Source of the DNA: Hyphomicrobiales bacterium
Lineage (GTDB): Bacteria; Pseudomonadota; Alphaproteobacteria; Rhizobiales; TMED25
Length of the DNA: 41,184 nucleotides
Assembly (NCBI GenBank): GCA_029245795.1
Contig: JAQWOP010000017.1
Span: 1-41,184, forward strand
Reading direction: 5' to 3'
Position numbers and translations under genes: made by a program. The notes under the pieces were generated by a model, which worked only from the letters and a program-made list of their open reading frames with translations, had not been told where the DNA came from and ran no database searches. Each line of letters opens with the position of its first letter. Within the stretch, counting starts at the first letter, position 1. Below, piece by piece: positions 27,675 to 36,538 of the stretch.

Positions 27675-29789
27675 ATGACTACATTAATTTCAGTAATTAT
27701 CTTGTGTGGCTTGCTTGGGATACTTTACGGTATTTGGGCAAGTAAGTCAGTAATGGATGCGCCTGCAGGGAATGAGAGAATGCGAGAGATAGCAAGCGCT
27801 ATCCAAGAAGGTGCAACGGCTTATCTTAAAAGGCAGTACACTTCAATAGCTATAGTTGGCGCAGTAATTTTTGTTGCAGTTGCCTACTTTTTAGGCATTA
27901 CAGAGGCAATAGGTTTTGCTATTGGTGCAATATTATCAGGAATTGCTGGATTTGTGGGAATGCTAATATCTGTTAGAGCAAATGTTAGAACTACTCAAGC
28001 TTCTTCTGAAAGTCTTGGCAAGGGTCTCTCAATAGCATTTAAAGCTGGTTCTGTGACAGGTATGTTAGTGGCATCTTTGGCATTGTTAGCTGTATGTGGT
28101 TATTTCTTCATTCTTACAAATAGCCTTGGACATGCATACAACAGCAGAGAAGTTATAGACTCATTGGTTGCACTTGGTTTTGGCGCTTCATTGATTTCAA
28201 TATTTGCAAGGCTAGGAGGAGGAATATTTACAAAGGGTGCTGATGTTGGCGGAGATCTGGTTGGTAAGATTGAGGCTGGTATTCCTGAAGATGATCCGCG
28301 TAATCCAGCAACTATTGCAGATAATGTTGGAGATAATGTTGGTGATTGTGCTGGTATGGCTGCTGACTTATTCGAAACATACGCTGTTACCATTGTTGCA
28401 ACTATGGTTTTAGCATCAATATTTTTTGCAAATTCATCAATTTTTCAAGAAATTATGCTTTATCCTTTAGCTATTGGTGGAATGTGTATATTAACGTCAA
28501 TAGTTGGCACTTTCTTTGTTAAACTCGGAAAGAGTCAATCTATTATGGGTGCTCTTTATAAAGGTTTTTTCGTAAGTGGTATCTTATCATTAATATTTCT
28601 TTATCCATTAACAAGCCAGTTAATAGGTTTGGATACAGTCATACAGGCAAAATCAATAACATTCACTGGTATGGATATGTTTTTATGTGGTGTATCAGGT
28701 CTTATTGTTACAACTCTAATCATAGTAATTACAGAATATTATACAGGAACAAATTATAGACCTGTTAAATCGGTTGCTGCTGCTTCTGTCACAGGCCATG
28801 GAACAAACGTTATTCAGGGATTGGCGATGTCTCTTGAGGCTACTGCACTACCTTCTATTGTAATAATGGCTGGTATCATTGTTACTTATAGTTTAGCTGG
28901 CTTATTTGGAATTGCTATTGCCGTAACCACGATGCTAGCGTTAGCAGGTGTTGTTGTTGCACTGGATGCATTTGGTCCTGTTACTGATAATGCAGGTGGA
29001 ATTGCCGAAATGGCCGATTTGCCAGAAGAAGTTAGAAAGACAACCGATGCACTAGATGCGGTTGGGAATACTACAAAAGCTGTAACAAAAGGTTATGCAA
29101 TTGGTTCAGCCGGGTTAGGGGCGCTTGTATTATTCGCAGCTTATACTGAGGACCTCAGTTATTTTACGGCTAATTCTGATAAATACACTTATTTTGAAGG
29201 TGTTCAGGTAGATTTTGCACTTTCTAATCCTTACGTTGTTGTGGGTCTTTTACTTGGAGGTTTGATGCCTTATCTTTTTGCTGCAATGGGTATGACCGCC
29301 GTTGGAAGAGCGGCTAGTTCTGTTGTTGAAGAAGTAAGACGTCAATTTAAAGCTGACAAGGGTATATTAAAAGGAACTTCTAAACCTGATTATGCTCGAG
29401 CTGTGGATTTGTTAACGAAGTCTGCAATAAAAGAGATGATTGTTCCATCGCTATTACCTGTATTAACACCAATAATCTTCTTCTTTATAATAAGCTTTAT
29501 TGATGGTAAATCAGCAGCTTTTTCAGCTCTTGGAGCAATGTTATTGGGTACTATAATAACAGGATTATTTCTAGCAATTTCAATGACTGCTGGCGGTGGT
29601 GCATGGGATAATGCAAAGAAATTAATTGAGGATGGTCAATTTGGTGGGAAAGGTTCAGAAGCTCACAAAGCTTCAATAACTGGCGACACTGTAGGTGATC
29701 CATATAAGGATACAGCTGGACCAGCAATAAATCCGATGATAAAAATTACAAATATTGTAGCTTTATTGCTTTTAGCTATTTTAGCTTAA
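27675..29789 (+). CDS. hppA: K+-independent H+-translocating membrane pyrophosphatase
   Basis: Uses hydrolysis of pyrophosphate to pump protons across the inner membrane. The 704 residues hold many membrane helices and the catalytic signature [11 protein letters not shown] at 190-200. Acidic loops follow: [22 protein letters not shown] in two parts, and [17 protein letters not shown] at the C-terminus. The motif GNTTKA with Lys468 marks the potassium-independent class; K+-dependent pumps have Ala there. Rhodospirillum rubrum has the same class. GAGG lies 7 nt before the ATG. It has its own 114-nt upstream gap and converges with bamE, from which a hairpin at 29811-29840 separates it. Confidence 0.97.
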   Translation: MTTLISVIILCGLLGILYGIWASKSVMDAPAGNERMREIASAIQEGATAYLKRQYTSIAIVGAVIFVAVAYFLGITEAIGFAIGAILSGIAGFVGMLISVRANVRTTQASSESLGKGLSIAFKAGSVTGMLVASLALLAVCGYFFILTNSLGHAYNSREVIDSLVALGFGASLISIFARLGGGIFTKGADVGGDLVGKIEAGIPEDDPRNPATIADNVGDNVGDCAGMAADLFETYAVTIVATMVLASIFFANSSIFQEIMLYPLAIGGMCILTSIVGTFFVKLGKSQSIMGALYKGFFVSGILSLIFLYPLTSQLIGLDTVIQAKSITFTGMDMFLCGVSGLIVTTLIIVITEYYTGTNYRPVKSVAAASVTGHGTNVIQGLAMSLEATALPSIVIMAGIIVTYSLAGLFGIAIAVTTMLALAGVVVALDAFGPVTDNAGGIAEMADLPEEVRKTTDALDAVGNTTKAVTKGYAIGSAGLGALVLFAAYTEDLSYFTANSDKYTYFEGVQVDFALSNPYVVVGLLLGGLMPYLFAAMGMTAVGRAASSVVEEVRRQFKADKGILKGTSKPDYARAVDLLTKSAIKEMIVPSLLPVLTPIIFFFIISFIDGKSAAFSALGAMLLGTIITGLFLAISMTAGGGAWDNAKKLIEDGQFGGKGSEAHKASITGDTVGDPYKDTAGPAINPMIKITNIVALLLLAILA

Positions 29790-29810
29790 ATTTGTTAATT
29801 TAGATTTACG

Positions 29811-29840
29811 ATAGCGGGGTTAAAATATTGACCCTGCTAT
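29811..29840. terminator. Hairpin between convergent hppA and bamE
   Basis: ATAGCGGGGT (29811-29820) pairs over ten positions with ACCCTGCTAT (29831-29840), with one G-U wobble, around a 10-nt loop. It lies 21 nt past the hppA stop and covers the last codons of bamE. It is GC-rich compared with its surroundings and well placed as a shared terminator. There is no T run on either side, so it may be a stability element or need Rho. Confidence 0.5.
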
Positions 29841-30263
29841 TGCTGTATTGCTTGTATATCTTCCTGTATTATCTAATAAATCCTGAATAACTGTAACCTG
29901 AGTTCCTCCTGGGATGGTTTTATCTGATTTATAATTGACTATTTTCCCATCTTTCAATGTATATTTCTCTATATTATCAACGTTATCTTCATTATTGAAC
30001 GAGATTACAATTACAGTTCTTTCAATTTCCTTTGGGTTAAGAAATGCATATTTATAAAATTTATTTGCTATGTAATAAAATTTATCCCCATTTTCACTCG
30101 AGGTAGTAGATGGAGAACCCATTAATTGTAAAATCTCAAATTTTTGCATTCCAGACACAATGTCTTGTTGCATATTATCATTAAATAGGTAACCTCTTTT
30201 TTCTATATTAGAGCCACAAGATGAGATATTCAGTATTATGAGTAATATTATTATTTTTTTCAT
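29820..30263 (-). CDS. bamE: Outer membrane assembly lipoprotein BamE
   Basis: A small lipoprotein of the BAM complex that inserts outer-membrane proteins. The 147 residues start with a lipoprotein signal (IIILLIILNISSC), with the lipobox Cys16 preceded by ISS. The SmpA/OmlA fold follows: IVSGMQKFEILQLMGSPSTTS near 35-55, then FYYIANKF and RTVIVISF strands. The C-terminal 40 residues, after the conserved domain, are low in recognisable motifs, as in alphaproteobacterial members. It is divergent from the bc1 chaperone gene, a standard alphaproteobacterial pairing. Confidence 0.9.
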   Translation of the reverse strand: MKKIIILLIILNISSCGSNIEKRGYLFNDNMQQDIVSGMQKFEILQLMGSPSTTSSENGDKFYYIANKFYKYAFLNPKEIERTVIVISFNNEDNVDNIEKYTLKDGKIVNYKSDKTIPGGTQVTVIQDLLDNTGRYTSNTAIAGSIF

Positions 30264-30327
30264 ATCTTAATATTCTAAAAAATTATATTAAATAAATATA
30301 TATAAATTTTAATTAAGTAGTACATAT

Positions 30328-30855
30328 ATGATTTTTTTTAAAAAGAAAAGCGATACACATTTTTATTTATATGAGAAAATGGCAAAATTATCTCGTAATA
30401 TAAATTTATATAAATCTTGTACGTTTCTTGATTCTATAGATGGTCGGTTTGAAATGCTTCTTATGCATGTAATTCTTCTTGTTCGCAGGTTAAACAGTGA
30501 GAATAAAGATGGGTTATCTCAATCCGTTGTTGACTTGATGTTTTCCACAATAGATTTGTCATTTCGTGAGGAAGGAGTGGGGGACCTATCTATACCTAAA
30601 AAGATGAAAAAAGTTGGTAAAGTTTTCTATGGAAGAATTGCATCTTTAGATAATGTATTGAAAATAGAAGATCCTACAAATAGAAGAGAAGAGATAGTTA
30701 AATATTTTATGAGGAATGCTTTCCTTGATGATAAGAAATATATCTCTAACGCAATTACATTATCTGAATATGTAATATATTTGGAAGAAGTATTAAGAAA
30801 TTCAAAAATTGAAGATATTATAAAAATTGAGATAGAAGAACTAGGCATATTTTAG
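30328..30855 (+). CDS. Ubiquinol-cytochrome c chaperone family protein (CBP3-like)
   Basis: Related to mitochondrial Cbp3/UQCC1, which helps newly made cytochrome b fold into the bc1 complex. The 175 residues contain the family pattern: a helical N-terminus, DSIDGRFEMLLMHVILLVRRL near 35-55, then DLMFSTIDLSFREEGVGDLSIPKKMKKVGKVFYGR near 70-105. Family membership is clear; function is by analogy with the mitochondrial proteins. In many alphaproteobacteria a DUF177 gene, sometimes with rpmF, lies between this gene and plsX; here plsX follows after 78 nt with nothing between. Confidence 0.9.
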   Translation: MIFFKKKSDTHFYLYEKMAKLSRNINLYKSCTFLDSIDGRFEMLLMHVILLVRRLNSENKDGLSQSVVDLMFSTIDLSFREEGVGDLSIPKKMKKVGKVFYGRIASLDNVLKIEDPTNRREEIVKYFMRNAFLDDKKYISNAITLSEYVIYLEEVLRNSKIEDIIKIEIEELGIF

Positions 30856-30933
30856 TTAATCCTATTATTCTAATGTCATTGACTATTTATTAGTTTATAT
30901 TGTGAATATATTTTTTTGATAAGTAATAACAAA

Positions 30934-31980
30934 ATGACAAAAGAAATAATTATAGCTATTGATTTTATGGGCGGTGATGATGATGCATCCTTCATACTAC
31001 CTGGTTTAAGGATTGCTTATGAGAAACATCCTGAAGCAAGATTTAAACTATTTGGTGATGAAAATCTTATAAGATCAAAAATAAAATATTTCCCAGAATT
31101 AGAGAAAGTATCAGATATTAATCATTGTGAAACTTTCGTGAGAATGGATGAAAAACCTAGCTCCTCAATTAAAAGAGGTAGGGGAACTTCAAGTATTTGG
31201 AAGGCTATTGACTCTGTAAAAAAGGGTGATTCTAATATTATGATTTCTGCTGGAAATACTGGTGCTTTGATGGCTATGGCAACACTTATCCTAAAAACAA
31301 TCTCTAAAATTCAAAGGCCTGCAATAGCGGCAATTTGGCCAACTATAAATGGCGAAACAATAGTCTTAGATGTTGGTGCAACAATTGGATTTAATACAAA
31401 ACAACTTATAGATTTCTCAATTTTGGGTGCGTCAATGGCTCAATCAGTTTTTGACTTAGATCAACCAACTATATCTTTGCTGAATATTGGCGAGGAGGAG
31501 ATAAAGGGTTTGGATGAAATAAAAAAAGCTCATGAAATATTGAAATCAGACAATTATTTCTTTAAATACAAAGGTTTTGTTGAAGGCGATCAAATTGGGA
31601 AAGGTGTCTCTGACGTTATTGTTATGGATGGGTTTACCGGTAATGTGGCTTTAAAAACAGCCGAAGGTACTGCAAGTCAGATTTCAACCTATTTTAAGGA
31701 TGCAATAAACCGTTCTTTTATGGCAAAGATAGGATATAAATTAGCAAAATCTGCTTTTGAAACATTAAAAGAAAAGATGAACCCAAGTAGATTAAATGGA
31801 GGAGTTTTTCTTGGCTTAAATGGAATAGTTATAAAAAGTCATGGTAAAACAGATCCCATGGGCTTCTCTTCAGCTATAGATCTTGGTATAGATATGCATG
31901 AGTCATCACTATTATTGAAAATCCAAAGAAATATTGAATTATTAGATAAGGAAATAAATTTTGATAAGATCAGTAATTAA
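30934..31980 (+). CDS. plsX: Phosphate acyltransferase PlsX
   Basis: Makes acyl-phosphate from acyl-ACP for the PlsX-PlsY route of phospholipid synthesis. I use the ATG at 30934, which gives MTKEIIIAIDFMGGDDD; the family start pattern is IaxDaMGGD. A longer frame from a TTG at 30916 adds six residues. The 348 residues include SAGNTGALMAMA near 106-117, VLDVGATIGF with the family's DVGA, and VMDGFTGNVALK near 232-243. It overlaps fabH by 20 nt, the conserved plsX-fabH pair that links phospholipid and fatty acid synthesis. Confidence 0.96.
   Translation: MTKEIIIAIDFMGGDDDASFILPGLRIAYEKHPEARFKLFGDENLIRSKIKYFPELEKVSDINHCETFVRMDEKPSSSIKRGRGTSSIWKAIDSVKKGDSNIMISAGNTGALMAMATLILKTISKIQRPAIAAIWPTINGETIVLDVGATIGFNTKQLIDFSILGASMAQSVFDLDQPTISLLNIGEEEIKGLDEIKKAHEILKSDNYFFKYKGFVEGDQIGKGVSDVIVMDGFTGNVALKTAEGTASQISTYFKDAINRSFMAKIGYKLAKSAFETLKEKMNPSRLNGGVFLGLNGIVIKSHGKTDPMGFSSAIDLGIDMHESSLLLKIQRNIELLDKEINFDKISN
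31948..31952 (+). promoter_or_regulatory. Shine-Dalgarno of fabH (supports TTG start)
   Basis: AAGGA lies inside plsX, 8 nt before the TTG at 31961. This spacing, with the family N-terminus IRSVIKGVGAYLPE that follows directly, supports TTG as the real start codon of fabH. Confidence 0.65.
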
Positions 31981-32935
31981 AGGCGTAGGTGCATATCTTC
32001 CTGAAAAGGTTTTGACAAATGAGGATATATCTAAATTCGTTGACACAAGTGATGAATGGATTTTTGGAAGAACTGGTATTAAGCAAAGACATATTGCTGC
32101 AGATGATCAATTAACCTCTGATCTTGCATATCATGCTTCGATGGAAGCGATTAAAGATGCTGGAATAGCTGCATCTGAAATTGATTTAATAATTCTTGCT
32201 ACTTCCACACCTGATCAAGTTTTTCCATCAACCGCAGTAAAACTTCAAGATAAACTTAGAATTAAATCAGGTGCCGCATTTGATATTCATGCTGTATGTA
32301 GTGGTTTTATATATGCACTTTCTACGGCGGATAATTTCATAAGATCTGGTAATTATAAGAAGATTTTAGTTGTAGGTTCAGAGACATATTCAAGAATTCT
32401 TGATTGGAATGATAGGTCAACATGCGTTTTATTTGGTGATGCTGCAGGAGCGTTTATTTTAGAATCTGTATATACTGAAGATAACCTTCTTGATGTTGGG
32501 ATTTATGACTCGATAATAAGATCAGATGGAGAATATCGTGAAAAGTTATTTTGTGATGGTGGCCCTTCAATGTCAGGTAATCAGGAGCATTATATCAATA
32601 TGGATGGAAAAGAGGTATATAAACACGCAGTAGAAAAGCAAACATCCATAGTGGAGGAATTACTTGAGAAAACTGAAATAAAAATTGATGATATTGATTG
32701 GTTTGTTCCTCATCAGGCAAATCTTAGAATCCTTGATGCAACAGCTAAAAAACTTAAACTTGATAAAAATAAAATTATTATTACAGTGGAGAAACATGCT
32801 AATACTTCATCTGCATCTATTCCTTTAGCTATGACTTCTGCAATCAAATCAGGAAAGATTATGAGGGGTGATATAGTACTGCTTGAGGCTTTTGGTGCTG
32901 GATTTACATGGGGTGCCGTATTATTAAAATATTAA
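31961..32935 (+). CDS. fabH: 3-oxoacyl-[ACP] synthase III (KAS III)
   Basis: Starts fatty acid synthesis by condensing acetyl-CoA with malonyl-ACP. The 324 residues carry the full triad: Cys113 in IHAVCSGFIYAL, His in VPHQANLRIL near 246, and Asn in KHANTSSASIPLAM near 276. The start is TTG, followed by IRSVIKGVGAYLPE, which aligns with other FabH N-termini; AAGGA lies 8 nt upstream. It overlaps plsX by 20 nt and leads to ihfA after 63 nt. AcpS, encoded earlier in the window, activates the ACP it uses. Confidence 0.96.
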   Translation: MIRSVIKGVGAYLPEKVLTNEDISKFVDTSDEWIFGRTGIKQRHIAADDQLTSDLAYHASMEAIKDAGIAASEIDLIILATSTPDQVFPSTAVKLQDKLRIKSGAAFDIHAVCSGFIYALSTADNFIRSGNYKKILVVGSETYSRILDWNDRSTCVLFGDAAGAFILESVYTEDNLLDVGIYDSIIRSDGEYREKLFCDGGPSMSGNQEHYINMDGKEVYKHAVEKQTSIVEELLEKTEIKIDDIDWFVPHQANLRILDATAKKLKLDKNKIIITVEKHANTSSASIPLAMTSAIKSGKIMRGDIVLLEAFGAGFTWGAVLLKY

Positions 32936-32952
32936 AAAAATGATTCTCTTAG

Positions 32953-32981
32953 TTGACTGCTAGTGATATCTAGCATAAAAA
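32953..32981 (+). promoter_or_regulatory. Palindrome inside a promoter-like sequence upstream of ihfA
   Basis: TGCTAG (32958-32963) and CTAGCA (32970-32975) form a perfect inverted repeat around TGATAT. It fills the 17-bp gap between TTGACT (32953-32958) and a weak -10-like TAAAAA (32976-32981). As a promoter it would give a very short leader, with the start near the AAAGG ribosome-binding site, so promoter activity is doubtful. The palindrome may be an operator or an RNA hairpin after fabH. Confidence 0.35.
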
Positions 32982-32998
32982 TACTAAAGGTAAAAAAT

Positions 32999-33292
32999 AT
33001 GACAGAAAAAGCTCTAACAAGACTGGGAATATGTGAGGCGATATATAAACATATTGGTCTATCTAGAAAAGATTCCCTTGATATTGTTCAAAATATATTG
33101 GAAAAAAAATCTACTGCGTTATCTCAGGGAGAAGATGTAAAACTTTCTTCTTTTGGAAGTTTCCTTATAAAAAGAAAAAGTTCAAGAACAGGAAGAAATC
33201 CTAAAACAAAGATAGAGGCTCTTATTTCTGAAAGAAATGTTGTAGTTTTTAGGCCGAGTATGCAACTTAAGAATAAGATTAATTCAGATTAA
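32999..33292 (+). CDS. ihfA: Integration host factor alpha subunit
   Basis: A DNA-bending protein that acts with IhfB in transcription, recombination and chromosome structure. I use the ATG at 32999, which has AAAGG 8 nt upstream and gives a 97-residue protein; the longer frame adds 12 unrelated residues. The fold matches HU/IHF: LTRLGICEAIYKHIGLSR at the N-terminus, VKLSSFGSFLIKRK near 47-60, and the DNA-intercalating proline in GRNPKT at 66-71, then NVVVFRPSMQLK. The MerR gene follows after 13 nt, a common alphaproteobacterial pair. Confidence 0.96.
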   Translation: MTEKALTRLGICEAIYKHIGLSRKDSLDIVQNILEKKSTALSQGEDVKLSSFGSFLIKRKSSRTGRNPKTKIEALISERNVVVFRPSMQLKNKINSD

Positions 33293-33305
33293 TTTGGTGG
33301 TGAAC

Positions 33306-33764
33306 ATGGTAGTTAAATCAGAAGATGCATTCAAGACCATAAGCGAAGTATCTAATGAGTTAAATATTCCTCAGCATGTACTTAGATTTTGGGAAAAGAA
33401 GTTCTCATATATTAGACCTATGACAAGAGGTGGTGGTAGAAGATTTTACAGGCCAAATGATATTAAACTTTTAAAGGCAATCCATAAATTATTATATAAA
33501 GAGATGTATACTATAAATGGTGTACAAAATATTTTTAGACAAAAAGGGAAAGCTTATATCTTATCTTTAAATGATAGTGAAACTATTGAGATCATTGAGG
33601 TTGGTAAACCTATAATAAATATGAATGAAGGTGAGTATAAGACTGATCTTTTTGAAGAAAATGCAATTCCCCAAGTTTTAAATATAGATTTCAAAAAGTT
33701 TCTCTCTGACTCACTTGTCGATTTAAAAGAGATGGATGCTATTCTTGAGAAAAGCTATAATTAA
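33306..33764 (+). CDS. MerR-family transcriptional regulator
   Basis: A putative DNA-binding regulator of 152 residues. The N-terminal winged helix-turn-helix holds KTISEVSNELNIPQHVLRFWEKKF, PMTRGGGRRFYRPNDIKLLKAI and LLYKEMYTINGVQ (about 10-80). The C-terminal half is not conserved and has no metal-binding cysteines. This type sits after ihfA in many alphaproteobacteria; its ligand and targets are unknown to me. I use the ATG at 33306, with GGTGGTG upstream; the longer frame starts at a TTG four codons earlier. Its stop touches the stop of the convergent DUF2842 gene. Confidence 0.9.
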   Translation: MVVKSEDAFKTISEVSNELNIPQHVLRFWEKKFSYIRPMTRGGGRRFYRPNDIKLLKAIHKLLYKEMYTINGVQNIFRQKGKAYILSLNDSETIEIIEVGKPIINMNEGEYKTDLFEENAIPQVLNIDFKKFLSDSLVDLKEMDAILEKSYN

Positions 33765-33956
33765 TTAAATCAACTTCTTTTTTGTAAGAAGAATGGGAAC
33801 TATCCATAGGATTCCAAAAACTAAATAAAATATAATTTCTAGGATGAAATTGTTTTTTTCCCCTACAAAAACACCTATACGCATTGAAATTAATATATAT
33901 ATAAATAAATATATAAGGAACAGAATAAGGTAGAATATTTTTTTAATACTTTCCAT
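33765..33956 (-). CDS. Small membrane protein, DUF2842-like
   Basis: A 63-residue protein with two predicted membrane helices: about 7-26 (IFYLILFLIYLFIYILISM) and about 40-58 (EIIFYLVFGILWIVPILLT), ending in a basic KKK tail. The spacing and the YLVFGILWIVP motif resemble the alphaproteobacterial DUF2842 family, whose function is unknown. It exactly fills the gap between the merR stop and the region upstream of ctaA, with no overlap with either, which argues that it is real. Family assignment is from memory and the protein is short. Confidence 0.62.
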   Translation of the reverse strand: MESIKKIFYLILFLIYLFIYILISMRIGVFVGEKNNFILEIIFYLVFGILWIVPILLTKKKLI

Positions 33957-33992
33957 GTAAAGATTTTTTTATTATAAACGCTATATCCGAAT

Positions 33993-35051
33993 ATGTTAAC
34001 TAAACAATATAAAATTAGATACAGAAATCTATTATTAGATCCAGTATTTTTTTGGTTTTTTTGTTCTATAAGTCTATTAATTATTCTAATTTGTGTTGGC
34101 GGTATAACACGTTTAACAGAGTCAGGGCTATCTATCACTGAATGGCAACCAATAATGGGGGTGCTATTTCCGTTAACTGATTTATCTTGGCAAATGGAAT
34201 TTGATAAATACAAACAAATACCAGAGTTTCTTTTGTTAAATAATGATATGTCTTTATCGGAATTTAAATATATTTATTTTTGGGAGTGGTTTCATAGGAT
34301 GATAGCCAGGGGTTTTGGTTTTTTATTTTTATTCCCATTTCTATACTTTCTCTACAAAAGATCTTTTAAAGAAAAGGAATATATCTTATTACCATTTGTA
34401 CTCGTGCTAATAATTATTCAAGCTATTGTTGGATGGTATATGGTACAAAGTGGACTAAGTGAGAATGTTAATGTAAGCCAGTATAGACTGGCATTACATC
34501 TTTCAATTGCCTTTGTTATACTTGGGTTATTATTATATCTATTACTTCACAGGGTTAATATTTTAATAAATGAAAATAGACATAAGGATATTTTCCTAAG
34601 AGTTACATCTTATATTATTCTTTTATTTGTTTTCCTTCAAATTGTTTTGGGTGCTTTTCTTTCTGGCATTAGAGCTGGACTTGCCTACAATACTTGGCCA
34701 TTAATGGATGGGAAAGTTATTCCAGATAATTTATTTATACTACCTACATGGTATAAGAATTTTTTTGAAAACCCGCTAACTGTTCAGTTTGACCATAGAA
34801 TTCTTGCATATATTTTATTGTTTACTGTGTTAATGCAATGGACTTATCTATATAAGAACTATAAAAATACAATCTATTTAAAATCATCTACATACCTTAT
34901 TTTAGCACTTTTTTTCCAAATAATTCTTGGCGTATTAGCATTATTAAATCAAGTACCAATTTATTTAGGTATATTGCACCAGTTAGGTGCAGTACTGCTT
35001 TTTATAGCAGCACTGCATCATTTCTATATAACGGAGCAGACCAGTAAGTGA
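33993..35051 (+). CDS. ctaA: Heme A synthase
   Basis: Oxidises the C8 methyl of heme O to give heme A for aa3-type cytochrome oxidase. The 352 residues have eight predicted membrane helices in the COX15/CtaA pattern. Motifs are GGITRLTESGLSITEWQPIMG after helix 1, FWEWFHRMIARGFGF with one heme-ligand His, LALHLSIAF, GIRAGLAYNTWPLMDG, FDHRILAYIL, and LHQLGAVLLF, which supply the other histidines. The type 2 form without N-terminal Cys pair fits alphaproteobacteria. Its stop is directly followed by the metY stop on the other strand, so no spacer separates them. Confidence 0.96.
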   Translation: MLTKQYKIRYRNLLLDPVFFWFFCSISLLIILICVGGITRLTESGLSITEWQPIMGVLFPLTDLSWQMEFDKYKQIPEFLLLNNDMSLSEFKYIYFWEWFHRMIARGFGFLFLFPFLYFLYKRSFKEKEYILLPFVLVLIIIQAIVGWYMVQSGLSENVNVSQYRLALHLSIAFVILGLLLYLLLHRVNILINENRHKDIFLRVTSYIILLFVFLQIVLGAFLSGIRAGLAYNTWPLMDGKVIPDNLFILPTWYKNFFENPLTVQFDHRILAYILLFTVLMQWTYLYKNYKNTIYLKSSTYLILALFFQIILGVLALLNQVPIYLGILHQLGAVLLFIAALHHFYITEQTSK

Positions 35052-36341
35052 CTAAATTTTCTCAAGTGCTTGATTGAGATCATCTATAATATCAGAAGAA
35101 TCCTCAATACCTATTGACACTCTAATAACATCTTTTCCTGCCCCAGCAGCAATTAGTTGTTCATCAGTAAGCTGGCTATGCGTTGTGGATGCTGGATGTA
35201 TAATAAGGCTTTTCGCATCTCCAATATTAGCTAAATGACTAAATAGACTAACTTCATTCACAAGTTTTACACCTGCATCAAAGCCTCCTTTAACACCAAA
35301 TGTAAATACAGCTCCAGTTCCATCAGGGCAATATTTCTTTGCAAGATTCTTATACTCACTATCATCAAGTCCAGCATAATTAACCCAAGAAATTTTACTA
35401 TGTCCTTGTAAAAATTTAGCAACTTCTAAGGCATTTTCTGAATGTTTTTTCATTCTTAGTGGAACGGTCTCAATTCCATTTAGTATAAGGAAGGCGTTAA
35501 AAGGTGATATAGCGGGACCAAGATCTCTAAGGGCAAGAAATCTACAAACTACAGCATATGATATACCCATCTCACCAAATGTTTCATGAAATTTATAACC
35601 ATGATAACTTGGATGCGGTTCACTTAAATCGGGATATTTATTATTTTTTGACCAATCAAAGTTACCACCATCAACAATTATTCCACCGATTGAATTACCT
35701 TGTCCTCCAAGAAATTTTGTAAGAGAATGTACAATAATATTTGCACCGTGGTTAAATGGTTTGCATAAAAAAGGTGTGGCCATTGTATTGTCGACAATTA
35801 ATGGAACTTCTGCATCTTCTGCAACTCTTGCAATTGGTTCGATATCTGTGATTATACCTCCAGGGTTTGCTATGGACTCAATAAATATAGCTCGAGTTTT
35901 TTCGTTAACTAATTTTTTATAGCTATCTATATCATTTCCATTTGCCCAACGAACATTCCAATCAAATTTTTTAAAGGAGTGATTAAATTGGTTAATTGAT
36001 CCACCATATAATTTATCTGATGCAATGAATTCATTTCCGGGGCTCATAAGAGGGTGAAGCGCAATGAATTGAGCTGCGTGACCAGATGCAACAGCTAGTG
36101 AAGCTGTTCCTCCTTCAAGTTCTGCAATTCTTTTTTCAAGAACATCTTGAGTTGGATTCATTATTCTTGTGTATATATTTCCGAAAGCCTTACCAGCAAA
36201 TAAATCTGCTGCATGATCAGTGTTTTCAAATACATATGATGCTGTTTGGTAAATTGGTGTTGCCCTTGCTCCAGTTGTTGGGTCGGGTGATGCACCAGAA
36301 TGAATCGCCTTGGTATTAAAACCTTGTTTATTATCTGACAT
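35052..36341 (-). CDS. metY: O-acetylhomoserine sulfhydrylase (aminocarboxypropyltransferase)
   Basis: A PLP enzyme that makes homocysteine from O-acetylhomoserine and sulfide in direct-sulfhydrylation methionine synthesis. The 429 residues fit the long MetY type rather than the roughly 390-residue MetB/MetZ forms. Features are GFNTKAIHSGASPDPTTGARATPIYQT in two parts at the N-terminus, YTRIMNPT near 57-64, VDNTMATPF near 183-191, and the Schiff-base Lys209 in HSLTKFLGGQG. An AGGAGTAAG motif lies 5 nt before the ATG, and a complementary TACTCC lies in its leader. The adjacent hom gene, 3.7 kb away, makes its precursor. Confidence 0.95.
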   Translation of the reverse strand: MSDNKQGFNTKAIHSGASPDPTTGARATPIYQTASYVFENTDHAADLFAGKAFGNIYTRIMNPTQDVLEKRIAELEGGTASLAVASGHAAQFIALHPLMSPGNEFIASDKLYGGSINQFNHSFKKFDWNVRWANGNDIDSYKKLVNEKTRAIFIESIANPGGIITDIEPIARVAEDAEVPLIVDNTMATPFLCKPFNHGANIIVHSLTKFLGGQGNSIGGIIVDGGNFDWSKNNKYPDLSEPHPSYHGYKFHETFGEMGISYAVVCRFLALRDLGPAISPFNAFLILNGIETVPLRMKKHSENALEVAKFLQGHSKISWVNYAGLDDSEYKNLAKKYCPDGTGAVFTFGVKGGFDAGVKLVNEVSLFSHLANIGDAKSLIIHPASTTHSQLTDEQLIAAGAGKDVIRVSIGIEDSSDIIDDLNQALEKI

Positions 36342-36538
36342 ATGTCTTACTCCTGTAATTCTATTTTATTCATATATAAACTTATCATAAGATGATGGAG
36401 TATATATTTTATCTTTAGATCTTCTTTTGTGAAAATGTTCTAAAAATCTAAGCTAAAGTAGTATATTATAATCAATTATTATGCATTTTGTATAATAAAT
36501 ATTAATTTTACTTTGTGTTTTCATTATTCTAAATTATT

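Noticed and set aside
28100-28393. A - strand ORF of 97 codons inside hppA
   Set aside because: It is wholly antisense to the conserved catalytic part of hppA, and its Pro/Ser-rich content is a shadow of the Gly/Ala-rich membrane protein.
33890-34213. A - strand ORF of 107 codons
   Set aside because: It covers the ctaA start in antisense and overlaps the DUF2842-like gene in another frame; no recognisable motif.
36342-36480. SAM-II riboswitch upstream of metY
   Set aside because: The GC-rich P1 stem and the following conserved core of SAM-II as I know it are not visible; only a 6-nt complement to the Shine-Dalgarno remains, which I list as a weaker finding.
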